64,000 bases of DNA from Amycolatopsis tolypomycina. GTDB lineage: Bacteria > Actinomycetota > Actinomycetes > Mycobacteriales > Pseudonocardiaceae. The translations under genes and the position numbers were made by a program. Below are positions 7,937-17,543 of this stretch, piece by piece. Below the pieces are notes generated by a model. That model searched no databases and was not told the DNA's origin. It saw nothing but the letters and a program-made list of their open reading frames with translations. The number at the start of each line of letters is the position of its first letter. The first letter of the stretch is position 1. The stretch is from the NCBI RefSeq assembly GCF_900105945.1, contig NZ_FNSO01000001.1:124001-188000 (forward strand), written 5' to 3'.

Positions 7937-9613
7937 GTGAACCCTTCCACCGCGCAGGCCAGGGTCATCGTCGACGAGCTCGTCCGCAACACCGTTTCCC
8001 ACGTCGTCCTCTGCCCGGGCTCCCGCAACGCGCCGCTGTCGATCGCGCTGTACGACGCGGCCGCGGCCGGGAAGCTCCGGCTGCACGTCCGCATCGACGA
8101 GCGGGGCGCCGCGTTCCTCGCCCTGGGCATCGCCGCGCGCACCGGCCGCCCGGTGGCCGTGCTCTGCACGTCCGGCACCGCGGCCGCGAACTTCCACCCG
8201 GCCGTCCTGGAGGCCGACCGGGCCGGCGTCCCGCTGATCGTGCTGACCGCCGACCGGCCGCCCGAGCTCCGGGCCGCGGGCGCGTCGCAGGTCATCGACC
8301 AGCACCAGCTCTACGGCGACGCCGTCCGGTACTTCGACGAGCTGGCCGTCGCCGAGCGGCGGGCCGGCCAGAACTCGTACTGGCGCAGCCAGATCTGCCG
8401 GGCCTGGAACGCGGCCTACGGCGAGTGGCGCTGCGGGCCGGTGCACCTCAACATCCCGTTCCGCGAACCGCTCGTACCGGACCTCGACGATGACGGCGAG
8501 TGGTACGAATCGCTCGACGGCCGCTCCGACGGGTCCCGGTGGACCGAGCTGCCGGACTTCGGCGCGCTGCCCTCGTTCGTCGTGCCCTCGGCGCGGCACG
8601 GCCTGGTCATCGCGTGCGACACCGGCGTCCAGGCGGCCAGCGAGTGGGCCGAGCAGCACGGCTGGCCGGTGATCTCCGAGACCGGCGGGATCGGGCTGTC
8701 CGGCGGCACGGCGATCTCGTCCGGGGCGTGGCTGCTCGGCGTCGAGGAGTTCATCTCGCGGCACAAGCCCGAGCAGGTGCTCTGCCTGGGCCGCCCGACG
8801 GTGTTCCGGCAGATCCAGCAGGTGATCTCGGACCCCGACGTCGAGGTGCTGCTGGTGCGCCCGGACTCGGACTGGCCGGCACCCGCGCACAACGTCCGGC
8901 AGGTCGGGCAGTGGTTCGACGAGCCGACCAAGCCCGCCGACCCGGAGTGGCTGGCGAGCTGGCGCCGGGCGGACGCGGCAGCCGCGTCCGCCGTCGCCGA
9001 GACGCTGGCGTCGGAAGCGTGGCCGTCGGGGCTGCGGGTGGCGACCGAGCTGGTCGACGCGCTGCCGCCGGACTCCCTGCTGGTCGTCGGCTCGTCCAAC
9101 CCGACCCGGGACGTCGCGCTGGCCGGGCGGCTGCGCCCGGACGTCCTCGTGCACCGCAACCGCGGCGTCGCGGGCATCGACGGCACGGTCTCGACGGCCA
9201 TCGGGGCCGCGTACGTGCACCGGGGGCCGTCGTACGCGCTGCTGGGCGACCTGACGTTCCTGCACGACGCCTCCGGGCTGCTGACCGGACCCGCCGAGCA
9301 GCGGCCCGACCTGACGATCGTGGTGCTCAACGACGACGGCGGCGGCATCTTCTCGCTGCTGGAGCAGGGTGCGCCGGAGCACTCGGCCAGCTTCGAGCGC
9401 GTCTTCGGCACCCCGCACGGCGCCGACCTGGGCGCGCTGTGCGCGGGCTACCGCGTCCCGCACGTCGTCGCGGAGACGCTCACGGAGTTCCGGGCGGCAC
9501 TGGCCCCGGCGCCGGGGCTGCGGGTCGTCGAGGTCCGGGTGGACCGGTCCCGGCACCGCGACCTGCACGCCCGCCTCCGGGCGGCGGTGTCCGCAGCGGT
9601 CTCGGCGGGCTGA
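7937..9613 (+). CDS. menD: MenD, SEPHCHC synthase
   Basis: 558 aa thiamine-diphosphate enzyme that adds the 2-oxoglutarate-derived succinyl semialdehyde unit to isochorismate. Motifs: VLCPGSRNAPLSIAL near the N-terminus, the active-site glutamate region HVRIDERGAAFLALG, and the ThDP/Mg2+ motif GDLTFLHDAS ... NDDGGGIFSLLEQ. I place the start at GTG 7937, giving MNPSTAQARVIVDEL as in mycobacterial MenD; an ATG at 7925 would add only MRGP and lacks a ribosome site. menC, menF and menH are not in this window, so the pathway is completed elsewhere. Confidence 0.94.
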   Translation: MNPSTAQARVIVDELVRNTVSHVVLCPGSRNAPLSIALYDAAAAGKLRLHVRIDERGAAFLALGIAARTGRPVAVLCTSGTAAANFHPAVLEADRAGVPLIVLTADRPPELRAAGASQVIDQHQLYGDAVRYFDELAVAERRAGQNSYWRSQICRAWNAAYGEWRCGPVHLNIPFREPLVPDLDDDGEWYESLDGRSDGSRWTELPDFGALPSFVVPSARHGLVIACDTGVQAASEWAEQHGWPVISETGGIGLSGGTAISSGAWLLGVEEFISRHKPEQVLCLGRPTVFRQIQQVISDPDVEVLLVRPDSDWPAPAHNVRQVGQWFDEPTKPADPEWLASWRRADAAAASAVAETLASEAWPSGLRVATELVDALPPDSLLVVGSSNPTRDVALAGRLRPDVLVHRNRGVAGIDGTVSTAIGAAYVHRGPSYALLGDLTFLHDASGLLTGPAEQRPDLTIVVLNDDGGGIFSLLEQGAPEHSASFERVFGTPHGADLGALCAGYRVPHVVAETLTEFRAALAPAPGLRVVEVRVDRSRHRDLHARLRAAVSAAVSAG

Positions 9614-9733
9614 GTCAACCGCTTTCCGGGTGGTATCCCAGTAGGCAAGAAACCTTCCTTCGGCTGTTCCTGGGGTGTGTCCGGCTGGCTACGTTCGAGC
9701 GCGCTGCTTCTCACTCCTTCAGGAGGAAAACGA

Positions 9734-11245
9734 ATGCGTGCAAGAACGCGCACCGGCCTCGGTGCGCTCGCGGCCGGCGTCGTCTCGGTGCTGCTCGCCG
9801 GCACCGCGAGCGCGGCGCCCGCGCCCGGCGCCCCCGGCGTCGGCGACACCTATTACCCGAACGCCGGCAACGGCGGCACGGACGTGCTGCACTACGACAT
9901 CCGGCTCACCTACCAGCCGGCGACCGACCTGCTCTCCGGCACCACCACGCTGCTGCTCACCGCGACGCAGGACCTCTCGCGGTTCGACCTGGACTTCGCG
10001 CTGAAGGCCTCCAGCGTGCGGGTGAACAACCGGCCGGCGCGGTTCACGAACCAGAACGGCAACGGCGAGCTCGTCGTCACGCCGGCGCAGCCGCTGCTCA
10101 AGGGCCAGACCGCGACCGTCGTCGTCGCCTACGCGGACACGCCGTCGACCGAGACGGTGGACGGCCTCAACGCGTGGAAGAAGGGCTCCTTCGGTGCGCT
10201 CGGCATCGACGAGCCGCAGAGTTCCGCGTGGTGGTTCCCGGCCAACGACCACCCGACCGACAAGGCGACCTACGACGTCACGATCGAGGCGCCGGACGGC
10301 AACACCGCCATCTCCAACGGCACCCTGGTCCGGACGTCGAAGAGCCGCGCGGGCTGGACCCGCTGGCAGTGGCGCAGCACAAAGCCGCAGGCCACGTACC
10401 TGACGTCGTTCATCGTCGGCAAGTACGAGCTCGTCCAGTCGGCCACGCCCGACGGCAAGCCGTTCATCACGGCGTACGGCGCCGACCTCGGCGACTCGCT
10501 GTACGCGGCGAAGGCCAGCGTCGAGCGGACCCCGGAAATCAACGAGTTCCTGGCGACGCAGTTCGGGGCGTACCCGTTCGAGGCCGAGGGCGGCGTCGTG
10601 ACCAGCGGCATCGGCTTCTCCCTGGAGAACCAGACCCGCCCGACGTACGGCGCGCGCAACTTCCGCGCGGGCTCGAACACGACGTTGGTCGCGCACGAGA
10701 ACGCCCACCAGTGGTTCGGCGACGACGTCTCGCTCGGCCGCTGGAGCGACATCTGGCTCAACGAGGGCTTCGCGTCGTACGCGGAGTGGCTGTGGTCGGA
10801 GCACGAGGGCGAAGGCACGGTCGCGGAGCTGGCCCAGTACACGTACGACTCGAACCCGGCCGACGGCGACCTGTGGAAGCTGGTCCCGGCCGACCCGGGC
10901 GCGGACAACCAGTTCGACAACGCGGTGTACGACCGGGGTGCGCTGGCCCTGCAGGCGCTGCGGACGGCCGTCGGCGACCAGGCGTTCTTCAGCATCCTGA
11001 AGACGTGGTTCGCGCAGAAGCGCGGGTCGCACGGGCGGATCCTCGAGTTCATCGCGCTGGCGGAGAAGATCTCGGGCAAGCCGCTGCACGATCTGTTCCA
11101 GACGTGGCTGTACACGGCCGGGAAGCCTTCGGTGGGTCCGAACGGTGCTGCTGCTCTGACTGCGCGTGTGGCTCCCGTCAAGCCGCGGTCGTACGACCAG
11201 ATCCAGCAGAACCACCGGTTCCTCCACGCCGAGCACGCGGGCTGA
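9734..11245 (+). CDS. Secreted M1-family zinc metallopeptidase
   Basis: 503 aa. Signal peptide MRARTRTGLGALAAGVV...AGTASA, cleaved near residue 27. An aminopeptidase-N-type beta domain is followed by a thermolysin-like domain with zinc motif HENAHQWFGD (His321, His325) and the third ligand Glu344 in NEGFASYAEW, separated by the canonical 18 residues. The substrate-recognition motif appears as GIGFSLENQ rather than the usual GAMEN. The large C-terminal helical domain of classical aminopeptidase N is missing, so this is a short secreted form. ATG 9734 follows AGGAGG at 9721-9726, an ideal ribosome binding site. The gene appears monocistronic. Confidence 0.87.
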   Translation: MRARTRTGLGALAAGVVSVLLAGTASAAPAPGAPGVGDTYYPNAGNGGTDVLHYDIRLTYQPATDLLSGTTTLLLTATQDLSRFDLDFALKASSVRVNNRPARFTNQNGNGELVVTPAQPLLKGQTATVVVAYADTPSTETVDGLNAWKKGSFGALGIDEPQSSAWWFPANDHPTDKATYDVTIEAPDGNTAISNGTLVRTSKSRAGWTRWQWRSTKPQATYLTSFIVGKYELVQSATPDGKPFITAYGADLGDSLYAAKASVERTPEINEFLATQFGAYPFEAEGGVVTSGIGFSLENQTRPTYGARNFRAGSNTTLVAHENAHQWFGDDVSLGRWSDIWLNEGFASYAEWLWSEHEGEGTVAELAQYTYDSNPADGDLWKLVPADPGADNQFDNAVYDRGALALQALRTAVGDQAFFSILKTWFAQKRGSHGRILEFIALAEKISGKPLHDLFQTWLYTAGKPSVGPNGAAALTARVAPVKPRSYDQIQQNHRFLHAEHAG

Positions 11246-11267
11246 GCGGGAGCGCTACGCTCGCGGC

Positions 11268-11705
11268 GTGAGCACGAGAGGTGAACGGGCGAGGCGCGTC
11301 GGGTGGTGGACCATCCTCGGCGTTGCCTCGCTCCTCACCGTGATGTGCGGGTGCCTGCTGTTCGCCGCTGTTCGGAACGACAGTGCCATCTCCGCTCAGC
11401 TCGGTACGGCGACGGCCACTGTGGATTCGGTGGCTTTCGATCGGACCATCATTCACTTCGAGACGCCTGACGGGATCGTGCACAGTCCGGCCAATGGGGT
11501 GCTTTACCCGGATGGGTTGGCGGCTGGGCAGCTGGTTCGGATCGAGTACGACGCTTCTGATCCGGAGCTGGCTCGGGTTGCTGGGCGGTCGGCTGCTTTG
11601 ACGCTGTTGCCGTTGGGGAGTTTCGTGTTTTTCACCTGGGTGGTGGCCGGGCCTGCGCTCTGGTGGATCCGGCGGCAGAAGAAGCGGGCCTTGGCGGCGG
11701 CTTAG
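11268..11705 (+). CDS. DUF3592-like two-TM membrane protein
   Basis: 145 aa. A first membrane segment (WWTILGVASLLTVMCGCLLFAAV, about 13-35) and a last one (LLPLGSFVFFTWVVAGPALWW, about 111-131) enclose an extracellular beta-rich region (TATATVDSVAFDRTIIHFETPDG, then LVRIEYDASDPELARVAG), the layout of DUF3592 proteins. Function unknown. GTG start at 11268. Codon use from about 11,450 on is noticeably less GC-biased than neighbouring genes. Its last 74 nt overlap the 3' end of the convergent acetyltransferase gene. By position it may correspond to membrane protein Rv0556 in M. tuberculosis. Confidence 0.65.
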   Translation: MSTRGERARRVGWWTILGVASLLTVMCGCLLFAAVRNDSAISAQLGTATATVDSVAFDRTIIHFETPDGIVHSPANGVLYPDGLAAGQLVRIEYDASDPELARVAGRSAALTLLPLGSFVFFTWVVAGPALWWIRRQKKRALAAA

Positions 11706-12258
11706 CCCGCCTTTCGAGCCAGCTGCTCCGCGTGATCTCGTACTCGACCTCGCCCTGCTCGGCGCCCTCTATCGGGTCGTCGTACTCCGCGGCCGAGGTG
11801 AACGCCCTCGCGAATGTCAGCCCCGCCGAGGCCATCGTCGCCCTGGAGGGCGTGTTGACCGCCATCGTCTGGGCGAAGATGCGGTCCAACCCCAGCTCCT
11901 CGAACCCGTACCGCAGCAGCTCGAGCGAGCCTTCCCGGGCGTATCCCTTTCGCCACTGGCTGCGCAGGAGGCGGTAGCCCAGTTCGGCTTCACCCTCGGC
12001 ATAGGGCTGGTCGGGACCGTTTGGCGGGCGCAGGAGCCACCACCCCACGAAGTCCTCGCCCGCGAAGCCCATCCAGAAGCCGAACCCCGGCTCGACTGCC
12101 ATCCGGCGGGCGTGGGCCGCCGCGACCTCCTCCCGGGTCGACGCTCGGCCGGTCAGGTAGCGCATGACCTGTGGGTCGGCGTCCAGCTCGTACTCCAGCT
12201 CCAGGTGCTCGTCGGCCAGGGGGACGAGCGTGAGCCTTGGTGTGTGGAGGGTCGGCAT
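11632..12258 (-). CDS. GNAT-family N-acetyltransferase (RimJ/RimL-like)
   Basis: 208 aa. It begins MPTLHTPRLTLVPLADEHLE, typical of the RimJ/RimL branch, and contains the beta-bulge EAELGYRLLRSQWRKGYARE, where the acetyl-CoA pyrophosphate loop RSQWRKGYA replaces the consensus Q/RxxGxG/A, followed by FEELGLDRIFAQTMAVNTPS, the usual asparagine/serine end of the GNAT core. The substrate cannot be predicted. The C-terminus beyond residue 185 (RRAKPPPRPASSAAG) is low complexity and falls in the overlap with the convergent DUF3592-like gene. Confidence 0.8.
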   Translation of the reverse strand: MPTLHTPRLTLVPLADEHLELEYELDADPQVMRYLTGRASTREEVAAAHARRMAVEPGFGFWMGFAGEDFVGWWLLRPPNGPDQPYAEGEAELGYRLLRSQWRKGYAREGSLELLRYGFEELGLDRIFAQTMAVNTPSRATMASAGLTFARAFTSAAEYDDPIEGAEQGEVEYEITRSSWLERRAKPPPRPASSAAGSTRAQARPPPR

Positions 12259-12288
12259 GTCTCGATCATCGCCACCGGCGCAACCCGA

Positions 12289-13119
12289 TTAGCCCGCCGT
12301 CTCCTGCCACCAGCCCAGGACCTCGTCCGCCACTCCGGGGGCCGCCACCAGCAGGCCGTCCGTCGGCAGTGCCGTGTCCTCACCGTGCTTGTCCAGGACC
12401 ACCGCGCCCGCCTCGATCGCCATGGCCACCGAGCCTGCCACGTCCCACTCGTGGTAGCTGTGCAGCACCGCCGCCGCCGCGTGACCCAGTGCCACCTGGG
12501 CGATCGACAGCGCCGCCGAGCCCAGCACCCGCACGCCGGCGTGCGCCGCCGCTGCTCGCTCGATGAAGCCGCCCATTCCCGGCCAGGGGCCTGTGCGGGC
12601 CAGTTCCGTGCACACGATCGCGCCCGCCGTCACACGGCGGTCCGCGAGCTGGATCGGCTTGCCGTTCGCGCGGGCCCCCCGGCCGCGCGCCGCGGCGTAG
12701 ATCTGGGCGCGATACGGGTCCGCCACCACACCGACCACCGGGCCCGCCGCGTCCACCAGGGCCAGGCTGTACGCGCACCACGGCACTCCGGCCACGTAGT
12801 TCGCCGTGCCGTCCACCGAGTCCACCACCCAGCGGTACTCCGCGACGTCCGCTCCGTGATCCGCGCCGAACTCGTGGCCGACCACCGGGATGCCCGGGAA
12901 CTCCGCCGTCAGGACGCGCCGCGTGTGGCGCTCCAGAATGCGGTCCGTGTCGGTGACCCAGTCGAACGGCGAGTCCAGCGTGGACGGGTGGGCGCCGCGG
13001 CCGGCGGTCGCGGTGATCACGTCGGTGGCGTCGTTGGCCAGCCGCCCGGCCACTTCGAGCGCCCTCGACAGCAGGCCGGGCTCGACGGGCCGCGGCGGCC
13101 GGGAGGACAAGAGGGTCAT
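12289..13119 (-). CDS. Inositol monophosphatase-family phosphatase
   Basis: 276 aa Mg2+-dependent phosphatase of the IMPase/HisN/CysQ superfamily. Metal-site motifs can be followed: DWVTDTD, then GHEFGAD in place of the usual GEE box, WVVDSVDGTANYVAGVPWCAY (consensus DPxDGTxNF, here with Ser for Pro) and the C-terminal HEWDVAGSVAMAIEAGAVV. The substrate could be inositol phosphate, histidinol phosphate or PAP; sequence alone does not decide. It is divergent from the mannosyltransferase gene mgtA, 129 nt away, so a link to phosphatidylinositol mannoside metabolism is possible but unproven. Confidence 0.82.
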   Translation of the reverse strand: MTLLSSRPPRPVEPGLLSRALEVAGRLANDATDVITATAGRGAHPSTLDSPFDWVTDTDRILERHTRRVLTAEFPGIPVVGHEFGADHGADVAEYRWVVDSVDGTANYVAGVPWCAYSLALVDAAGPVVGVVADPYRAQIYAAARGRGARANGKPIQLADRRVTAGAIVCTELARTGPWPGMGGFIERAAAAHAGVRVLGSAALSIAQVALGHAAAAVLHSYHEWDVAGSVAMAIEAGAVVLDKHGEDTALPTDGLLVAAPGVADEVLGWWQETAG

Positions 13120-13248
13120 GCCTGCTTAGTGTGGGCCACCCTGGTTTCCGGGACACGACCTTGAGATGACATGTCGTAGCCGATCTGTTCCGGCAGCGTT
13201 GGCCCGCGTGTCACACCACCGCCAGGATCGGGTGCGATCGTCCAGGAC

Positions 13249-14367
13249 GTGCGAGTCGCCATAGTCACCGAAAGTTTCCTGCCCCAGGTGAACGGCGTGA
13301 CCAACTCCGTCCTGCGGGTCGTCGAGCACCTGCGCGAACGCGCGCACGACGTGCTGGTCATCGCGCCCGGTCCCGGCCCGGACTCCTACCGCGGCGCGCC
13401 CGTGGTGCGGATCCCCGCGCTGGACTTCCCCGGGGTCAATTCCCTGCCGATCGGGGTGCCGACGCGCACCGTGCTCAACGCGCTGACCGCGTTCGGCCCG
13501 GACGTCGTGCACCTGGCGTCGCCGTTCGTCGTCGGCGCGCGCGGGCTGGCCGCCGCGAGACGGCTGCGCGTCCCCGCGATCGCCGTCTACCAGACCGACA
13601 TCGCCGGGTTCGCCGCCGCGTACGGCTTCGGCATCGCCGCCCGCGCCGCGTGGCGGTGGGTGCGGCGGCTGCACTCGCGCGCCGACCGGACCCTCGCCCC
13701 CTCCAGCGACTCCGTCGAGCAGCTGCGGCTGCACGGCGTCCCGCGGGTGCACCGGTGGGCCCGCGGCGTCGACATCGACCGGTTCTCCCCGGCGCACGCC
13801 GACCCCGCGCTGCGGGCCGAGCTCGCCCCGGACGGCGAGCTGCTCGTCGGGTTCGTCGGCAGGCTGGCGCCCGAAAAGGAGGTCGACCGGCTGGCCGCGC
13901 TCGCCGGGATGCCGGGCGTGCGCGTGGTCGTCGTCGGTGACGGGCCCGAACTCGACGGCCTCCGGGAGCAGCTGCCGGACGCCGCTTTCCTCGGCGCGAA
14001 GTACGGCGACGACCTCTCGAAGGCCTACGCCAGCCTCGACGTCTTCGTCCACACAGGACCGCACGAGACGTTTTGCCAGGCGGTGCAGGAGGCGATGGCG
14101 TCCGGGCTGCCGGTGCTCGCGCCGGACGCCGGCGGCCCGAAGGACCTCGTCCTGCCCGGCCGCACCGGCTACCTGCTGCCCGCGGACCGCGAGCGGTTCG
14201 GGCCGGCGCTCGTCGAGAAGGTCGACGCCCTCCGTGACGCCGCGTTGCGCGCGAGGCTCGGCGAAAAGGCGCGCAAGGTCGTGCTGGGCCGCACGTGGCC
14301 GGCGGTCTGCCACGAGCTGCTCGGGCACTACGAAGCCGTGCGGGGCCGGGCCGCCCGCGCGGCCTGA
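13249..14367 (+). CDS. mgtA: GT4 GDP-mannose-dependent alpha-mannosyltransferase, MgtA-like
   Basis: 372 aa retaining GT-B glycosyltransferase. The N-terminal domain starts [21 protein letters not shown]; the C-terminal GT4 domain has [16 protein letters not shown] and the nucleotide-sugar motif [20 protein letters not shown] (EX7E type). It resembles mycobacterial MgtA (Rv0557, first described as PimB), which uses GDP-mannose to make mannosylated glycolipids. Synteny supports this: in M. tuberculosis the gene also lies between menD and the demethylmenaquinone methyltransferase gene. The next glycosyltransferase starts 2 nt after the stop, so the two are co-transcribed. Confidence 0.82.
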   Translation: MRVAIVTESFLPQVNGVTNSVLRVVEHLRERAHDVLVIAPGPGPDSYRGAPVVRIPALDFPGVNSLPIGVPTRTVLNALTAFGPDVVHLASPFVVGARGLAAARRLRVPAIAVYQTDIAGFAAAYGFGIAARAAWRWVRRLHSRADRTLAPSSDSVEQLRLHGVPRVHRWARGVDIDRFSPAHADPALRAELAPDGELLVGFVGRLAPEKEVDRLAALAGMPGVRVVVVGDGPELDGLREQLPDAAFLGAKYGDDLSKAYASLDVFVHTGPHETFCQAVQEAMASGLPVLAPDAGGPKDLVLPGRTGYLLPADRERFGPALVEKVDALRDAALRARLGEKARKVVLGRTWPAVCHELLGHYEAVRGRAARAA

Positions 14368-14369
14368 CC

Positions 14370-15485
14370 GTGCACATCGTCCAGCTCGCGAACTTCTACG
14401 GACCGCGCTCGGGCGGGCTGCGCACCGCGCTGCACCACCTCGGCGCCGGCTACGTCGCGAGCGGCCACGAGGTGACGCTCGTGGTGCCCGGCCGCCGGTA
14501 CGCCGACGAGGTCCTCCCGACCGGCGTGCGCCGGTTTTCCCTGCTCGCACCGCGGATCCCGGGCACCGGCGGCTACCGCGCCGTCGACCCGCACCGGGTC
14601 CGCGCGGTGCTGCGCAGGCTCGAACCGGACCGCCTGGAGGTGTCCGACCGGCTGACGCTGCGGGGGATGGGCGGCTGGGCGAGCCGCCACGGCGTGCCCA
14701 GCACGGTCATCTCCCACGAGCGCCTCGACCGCCTGCTGGAGCAGTTCCTGCTGCCCGCGCCGGTGGCCCGCCGCGTCGCCGACGTCGCCAACCGCCGGAT
14801 GGCCGCGAGCTACGACACGGTCGTCTGCACGACGGCGTTCGCGCGCGCGGAGTTCGACCGGATCGCGGCGCCGAACGTCCGGCGCGTCCCGCTCGGCGTC
14901 GACCTCACGACGTTCCGGCCCGCCATGCGCGACGACGGCTGGCGCACGGACCTGGCCGGGGGAGCGGACGCGTTGCTGGTCCACTGTGGACGGCTGTCGC
15001 CGGAGAAGCACGTCGAGCGCAGTGTGGACACCGTCGCCTCGCTGACCGAGGCCGGGGTGAAGGTCCGGCTGGTCGTGGCCGGCGACGGACCGCGGCGGCG
15101 GGCCCTGGAACGCCGGGCGCGCGGCCTGCCGGTGACGTTCCTCGGGTTCCTGCCCGGCCGGGGCGACGTCGCCCGGCTGCTGGCCAGCGCGGACGTCTCC
15201 CTCGCGCCGGGGCCGCACGAGACGTTCGGGCTGGCCGCGCTGGAGGCCCTGGCTTCGGGGACGCCGGTGGTGGTGTCGGCGTCGTCGGCGCTGCAGGAGA
15301 TCGTGCGGCCGGGGTGTGGCGCGGCGGTGGCCGACCACGCGCCCGCGTTCGCCTCGGCGGTGACGGACCTGCTGGAGAGCCCTGAGGAGGCTCGCCGGGC
15401 CGCGGCGCGGACGCGGGCGGAGGAATTCACCTGGCCCGCGGCGGTGGCGGGGATGCTGGCGACCGGGCCCGGGGTGCCGGACTAA
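14370..15485 (+). CDS. GT4 glycosyltransferase, second of pair
   Basis: 371 aa. GTG start at 14370 ([20 protein letters not shown]), two nt after mgtA. GT-B fold with [18 protein letters not shown] and the donor-site motif [20 protein letters not shown]. It is only moderately similar to MgtA by eye and is not a simple tandem duplicate: the N-terminal acceptor domains differ throughout. It probably acts on the same class of membrane glycolipid as its neighbour, perhaps adding a later sugar; donor and acceptor are unknown. menG follows 10 nt later. Confidence 0.78.
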   Translation: MHIVQLANFYGPRSGGLRTALHHLGAGYVASGHEVTLVVPGRRYADEVLPTGVRRFSLLAPRIPGTGGYRAVDPHRVRAVLRRLEPDRLEVSDRLTLRGMGGWASRHGVPSTVISHERLDRLLEQFLLPAPVARRVADVANRRMAASYDTVVCTTAFARAEFDRIAAPNVRRVPLGVDLTTFRPAMRDDGWRTDLAGGADALLVHCGRLSPEKHVERSVDTVASLTEAGVKVRLVVAGDGPRRRALERRARGLPVTFLGFLPGRGDVARLLASADVSLAPGPHETFGLAALEALASGTPVVVSASSALQEIVRPGCGAAVADHAPAFASAVTDLLESPEEARRAAARTRAEEFTWPAAVAGMLATGPGVPD

Positions 15486-15495
15486 CCTCAGGACC

Positions 15496-16185
15496 ATGTC
15501 ACGCGCAAGCCTGGACAAGGACCCGCACGAAGTCGCCGCGATGTTCGACGGCGTCGCGTCCGGGTACGACCGGGCGAACTCGTTCATGACCTTCGGCTTC
15601 GACCGGCGCTGGCGCACGACGACCGCCCGCGTCCTCGACGCCCGCCGCGGCGAGAAGGTCCTGGACCTCGCGGCCGGCACCGGGGTGTCGACCGTCGAGT
15701 ACGCCCGCGGGGGCGCCTGGTGCCTGGCCGCGGACTTCTCCTTCGGCATGCTGCGCGCCGGCCTGCACCGGAACGTGCCGATGGTGGCCGCCGACGCGCT
15801 CAACCTGCCGTTCGCGGACGAGAGCTTCGACGCCGTGACGATCTCGCTCGCGCTGCGCAACTTCGTCGACCCGAAGGCCGCGCTCACCGAGATCGCCCGC
15901 GTGGTCAAGCCGGGCGGGCGCCTGGTGATCTGCGAGGTCTCGACGCCGCCGTTCGCGCCCATCCGGTTCGTCCACCGCAACTTCGTCCTCAAGCTGCTGA
16001 CCTGGGTCGGCAGCCGGACGTCGTCGAACCCCGAGGCGTACAAGTACCTCGCCGAATCCATGCTGACCTGGCCCGACCAGCGCACGCTCGGCGAGATCAT
16101 CGCGAGCGCGGGCTGGACCGACGTCGAGTGGTTGAACCTCACATTCGGGGTCGTGGCGATCCACCGCGCCCGAAAGCCTGCCTAA
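15496..16185 (+). CDS. menG: MenG, demethylmenaquinone C-methyltransferase
   Basis: 229 aa, class I SAM methyltransferase of the UbiE/MenG family, the last ring step in menaquinone synthesis. Motifs: [20 protein letters not shown] at the N-terminus, SAM motif [33 protein letters not shown], and the UbiE signature [20 protein letters not shown]. The ATG at 15496 lies just after the second glycosyltransferase gene. The order mgtA, (GT), menG, menJ parallels M. tuberculosis Rv0557-Rv0558-Rv0561c. Confidence 0.94.
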   Translation: MSRASLDKDPHEVAAMFDGVASGYDRANSFMTFGFDRRWRTTTARVLDARRGEKVLDLAAGTGVSTVEYARGGAWCLAADFSFGMLRAGLHRNVPMVAADALNLPFADESFDAVTISLALRNFVDPKAALTEIARVVKPGGRLVICEVSTPPFAPIRFVHRNFVLKLLTWVGSRTSSNPEAYKYLAESMLTWPDQRTLGEIIASAGWTDVEWLNLTFGVVAIHRARKPA

Positions 16186-16249
16186 CCCCGCCTTCCTCCC
16201 CGCCACCGCCCTCAAAGGAGGAGCTTCGCTCCGCTGTTAGATTCGAAGT

Positions 16250-17536
16250 ATGACGCGACGCACCGCAGACCAGGACGCCGAAGTCATCGTCGTCGGCGCC
16301 GGACCCGCAGGGTCCACCGTGGCCACCTACCTGGCCCGCGCGGGCGTCGACGTCCTGCTGCTCGAGAAGACCGAGTTCCCCCGCGAGAAGGTCTGCGGCG
16401 ACGGCCTGACCCCCCGCGGCGTCAAGCAGCTCATCGACCTGGGCATCGACACCAGCGAGGACGCGGGCTGGGTGCACAGCCGCGGCCTGCGGATCCTCAC
16501 CGGCGACCTCACGCTGGAGCTCGACTGGCCGGACCTCACGAGCTACCCGCCGTACGGCGTCTCCCGCACCCGCCACGACTTCGACGACCTCCTCGCGAAG
16601 CTCGCCGTGAAGGCGGGCGCGCGGCTGTACGAGCGCACCACCGTGACCAGCGCGATCACGAACGCGAGCGGCCGCGTGATCGGCGTCGAGGCCAAGGTCG
16701 GCCCGGAGAAGACGCCGGTGCACTACCGCGCGCCGCTGGTCCTGGCCTGCGACGGCGTGTCCGCGCGGCTCGCGCTGAGCGTCGGCATCCAGAAGAACGA
16801 GAAGCGCCCGATGGGCGTGGCCGTGCGCCAGTACTACAAGAGCCCGCGCCACGACGACCCGTTCATCGAGGGCCACCTCGAGCTGTGGGACAGGTCCGAC
16901 CCGCGGAACCCGAAGCTGCTGCCGGGCTACGGCTGGGCGTTCCCGCTCGGCGACGGCACGGTGAACGTCGGCCTCGGCATGCTCTCGACGTCGGCCTCGT
17001 TCCGGAACACCGACTACCGCGCGCTGCTGCGCCAGTGGCTCGACGGGACGCCGGAGGAGTGGGGCTACCGCGAGGAGAACGCGATCGGCAAGGTCGGCGG
17101 CGCCGGCCTCCCGATGGGCTTCAACCGCACCCCGCACTACCGCGACGGCCTCCTGCTGCTCGGCGACGCGGGCGGCATGGTCAGCCCGTTCAATGGCGAG
17201 GGCATCTCGGCGGCGATGGAGTCCGCGCAGATCGCCGCGGAGGTCGTCGTGCAGGCGCTTGCGCGGCGCGAAGGGCCTTCGCGGGAGCGGGCGCTGGAGG
17301 CGTACCCGCGGGCCGTGGGTGAGTTGATGGGCGGCTACTACGCGCTGGGCAACGTCTTCGCGAAGATCATCGGCAAGCCGAAGATCATGCACGCGTGCAC
17401 CAAGTACGGGCTGCGCATCAACAAGCTCCTGCCGCTGGTCTACAAGGGCCTCTCGGGCTGCTACGACGCCAAGGGCGGCGACGGCGTCGACCGCCTCATC
17501 GCGGCCCTCGCCCGCGCCACCCCCACCCCGCGCTGA
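16250..17536 (+). CDS. menJ: MenJ-like menaquinone reductase (geranylgeranyl reductase family)
   Basis: 428 aa FAD-dependent oxidoreductase. It has the Rossmann motif VVGAGPAGSTVATYLARAG, the family loop EKVCGDGLTPRGVKQLIDLG, PYGVSRTRHDFDDLLA, and the second FAD motif LGDAGGMVSPFNGEGISAAM. In mycobacteria MenJ (Rv0561c) saturates the second (beta) isoprene unit of menaquinone-9, giving MK-9(II-H2). The location between menG and nuo supports that role over chlorophyll- or archaeal-lipid-type reductases of the same family. The gene is followed after 7 nt by a strong palindromic terminator, so the men transcript ends before nuo. Confidence 0.86.
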   Translation: MTRRTADQDAEVIVVGAGPAGSTVATYLARAGVDVLLLEKTEFPREKVCGDGLTPRGVKQLIDLGIDTSEDAGWVHSRGLRILTGDLTLELDWPDLTSYPPYGVSRTRHDFDDLLAKLAVKAGARLYERTTVTSAITNASGRVIGVEAKVGPEKTPVHYRAPLVLACDGVSARLALSVGIQKNEKRPMGVAVRQYYKSPRHDDPFIEGHLELWDRSDPRNPKLLPGYGWAFPLGDGTVNVGLGMLSTSASFRNTDYRALLRQWLDGTPEEWGYREENAIGKVGGAGLPMGFNRTPHYRDGLLLLGDAGGMVSPFNGEGISAAMESAQIAAEVVVQALARREGPSRERALEAYPRAVGELMGGYYALGNVFAKIIGKPKIMHACTKYGLRINKLLPLVYKGLSGCYDAKGGDGVDRLIAALARATPTPR

Positions 17537-17543
17537 CACCCCA

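Noticed and set aside
7910..9568. The long upstream extension of the menB frame into menD
   Set aside because: The extension is antisense to menD and shows no MenB homology; ATG 7909 gives the family-type N-terminus.
8500..11271. A 923-residue plus-strand frame over menD and the peptidase gene
   Set aside because: Off-frame shadow; the MenD and M1 motifs lie in other frames with proper starts and ribosome sites.
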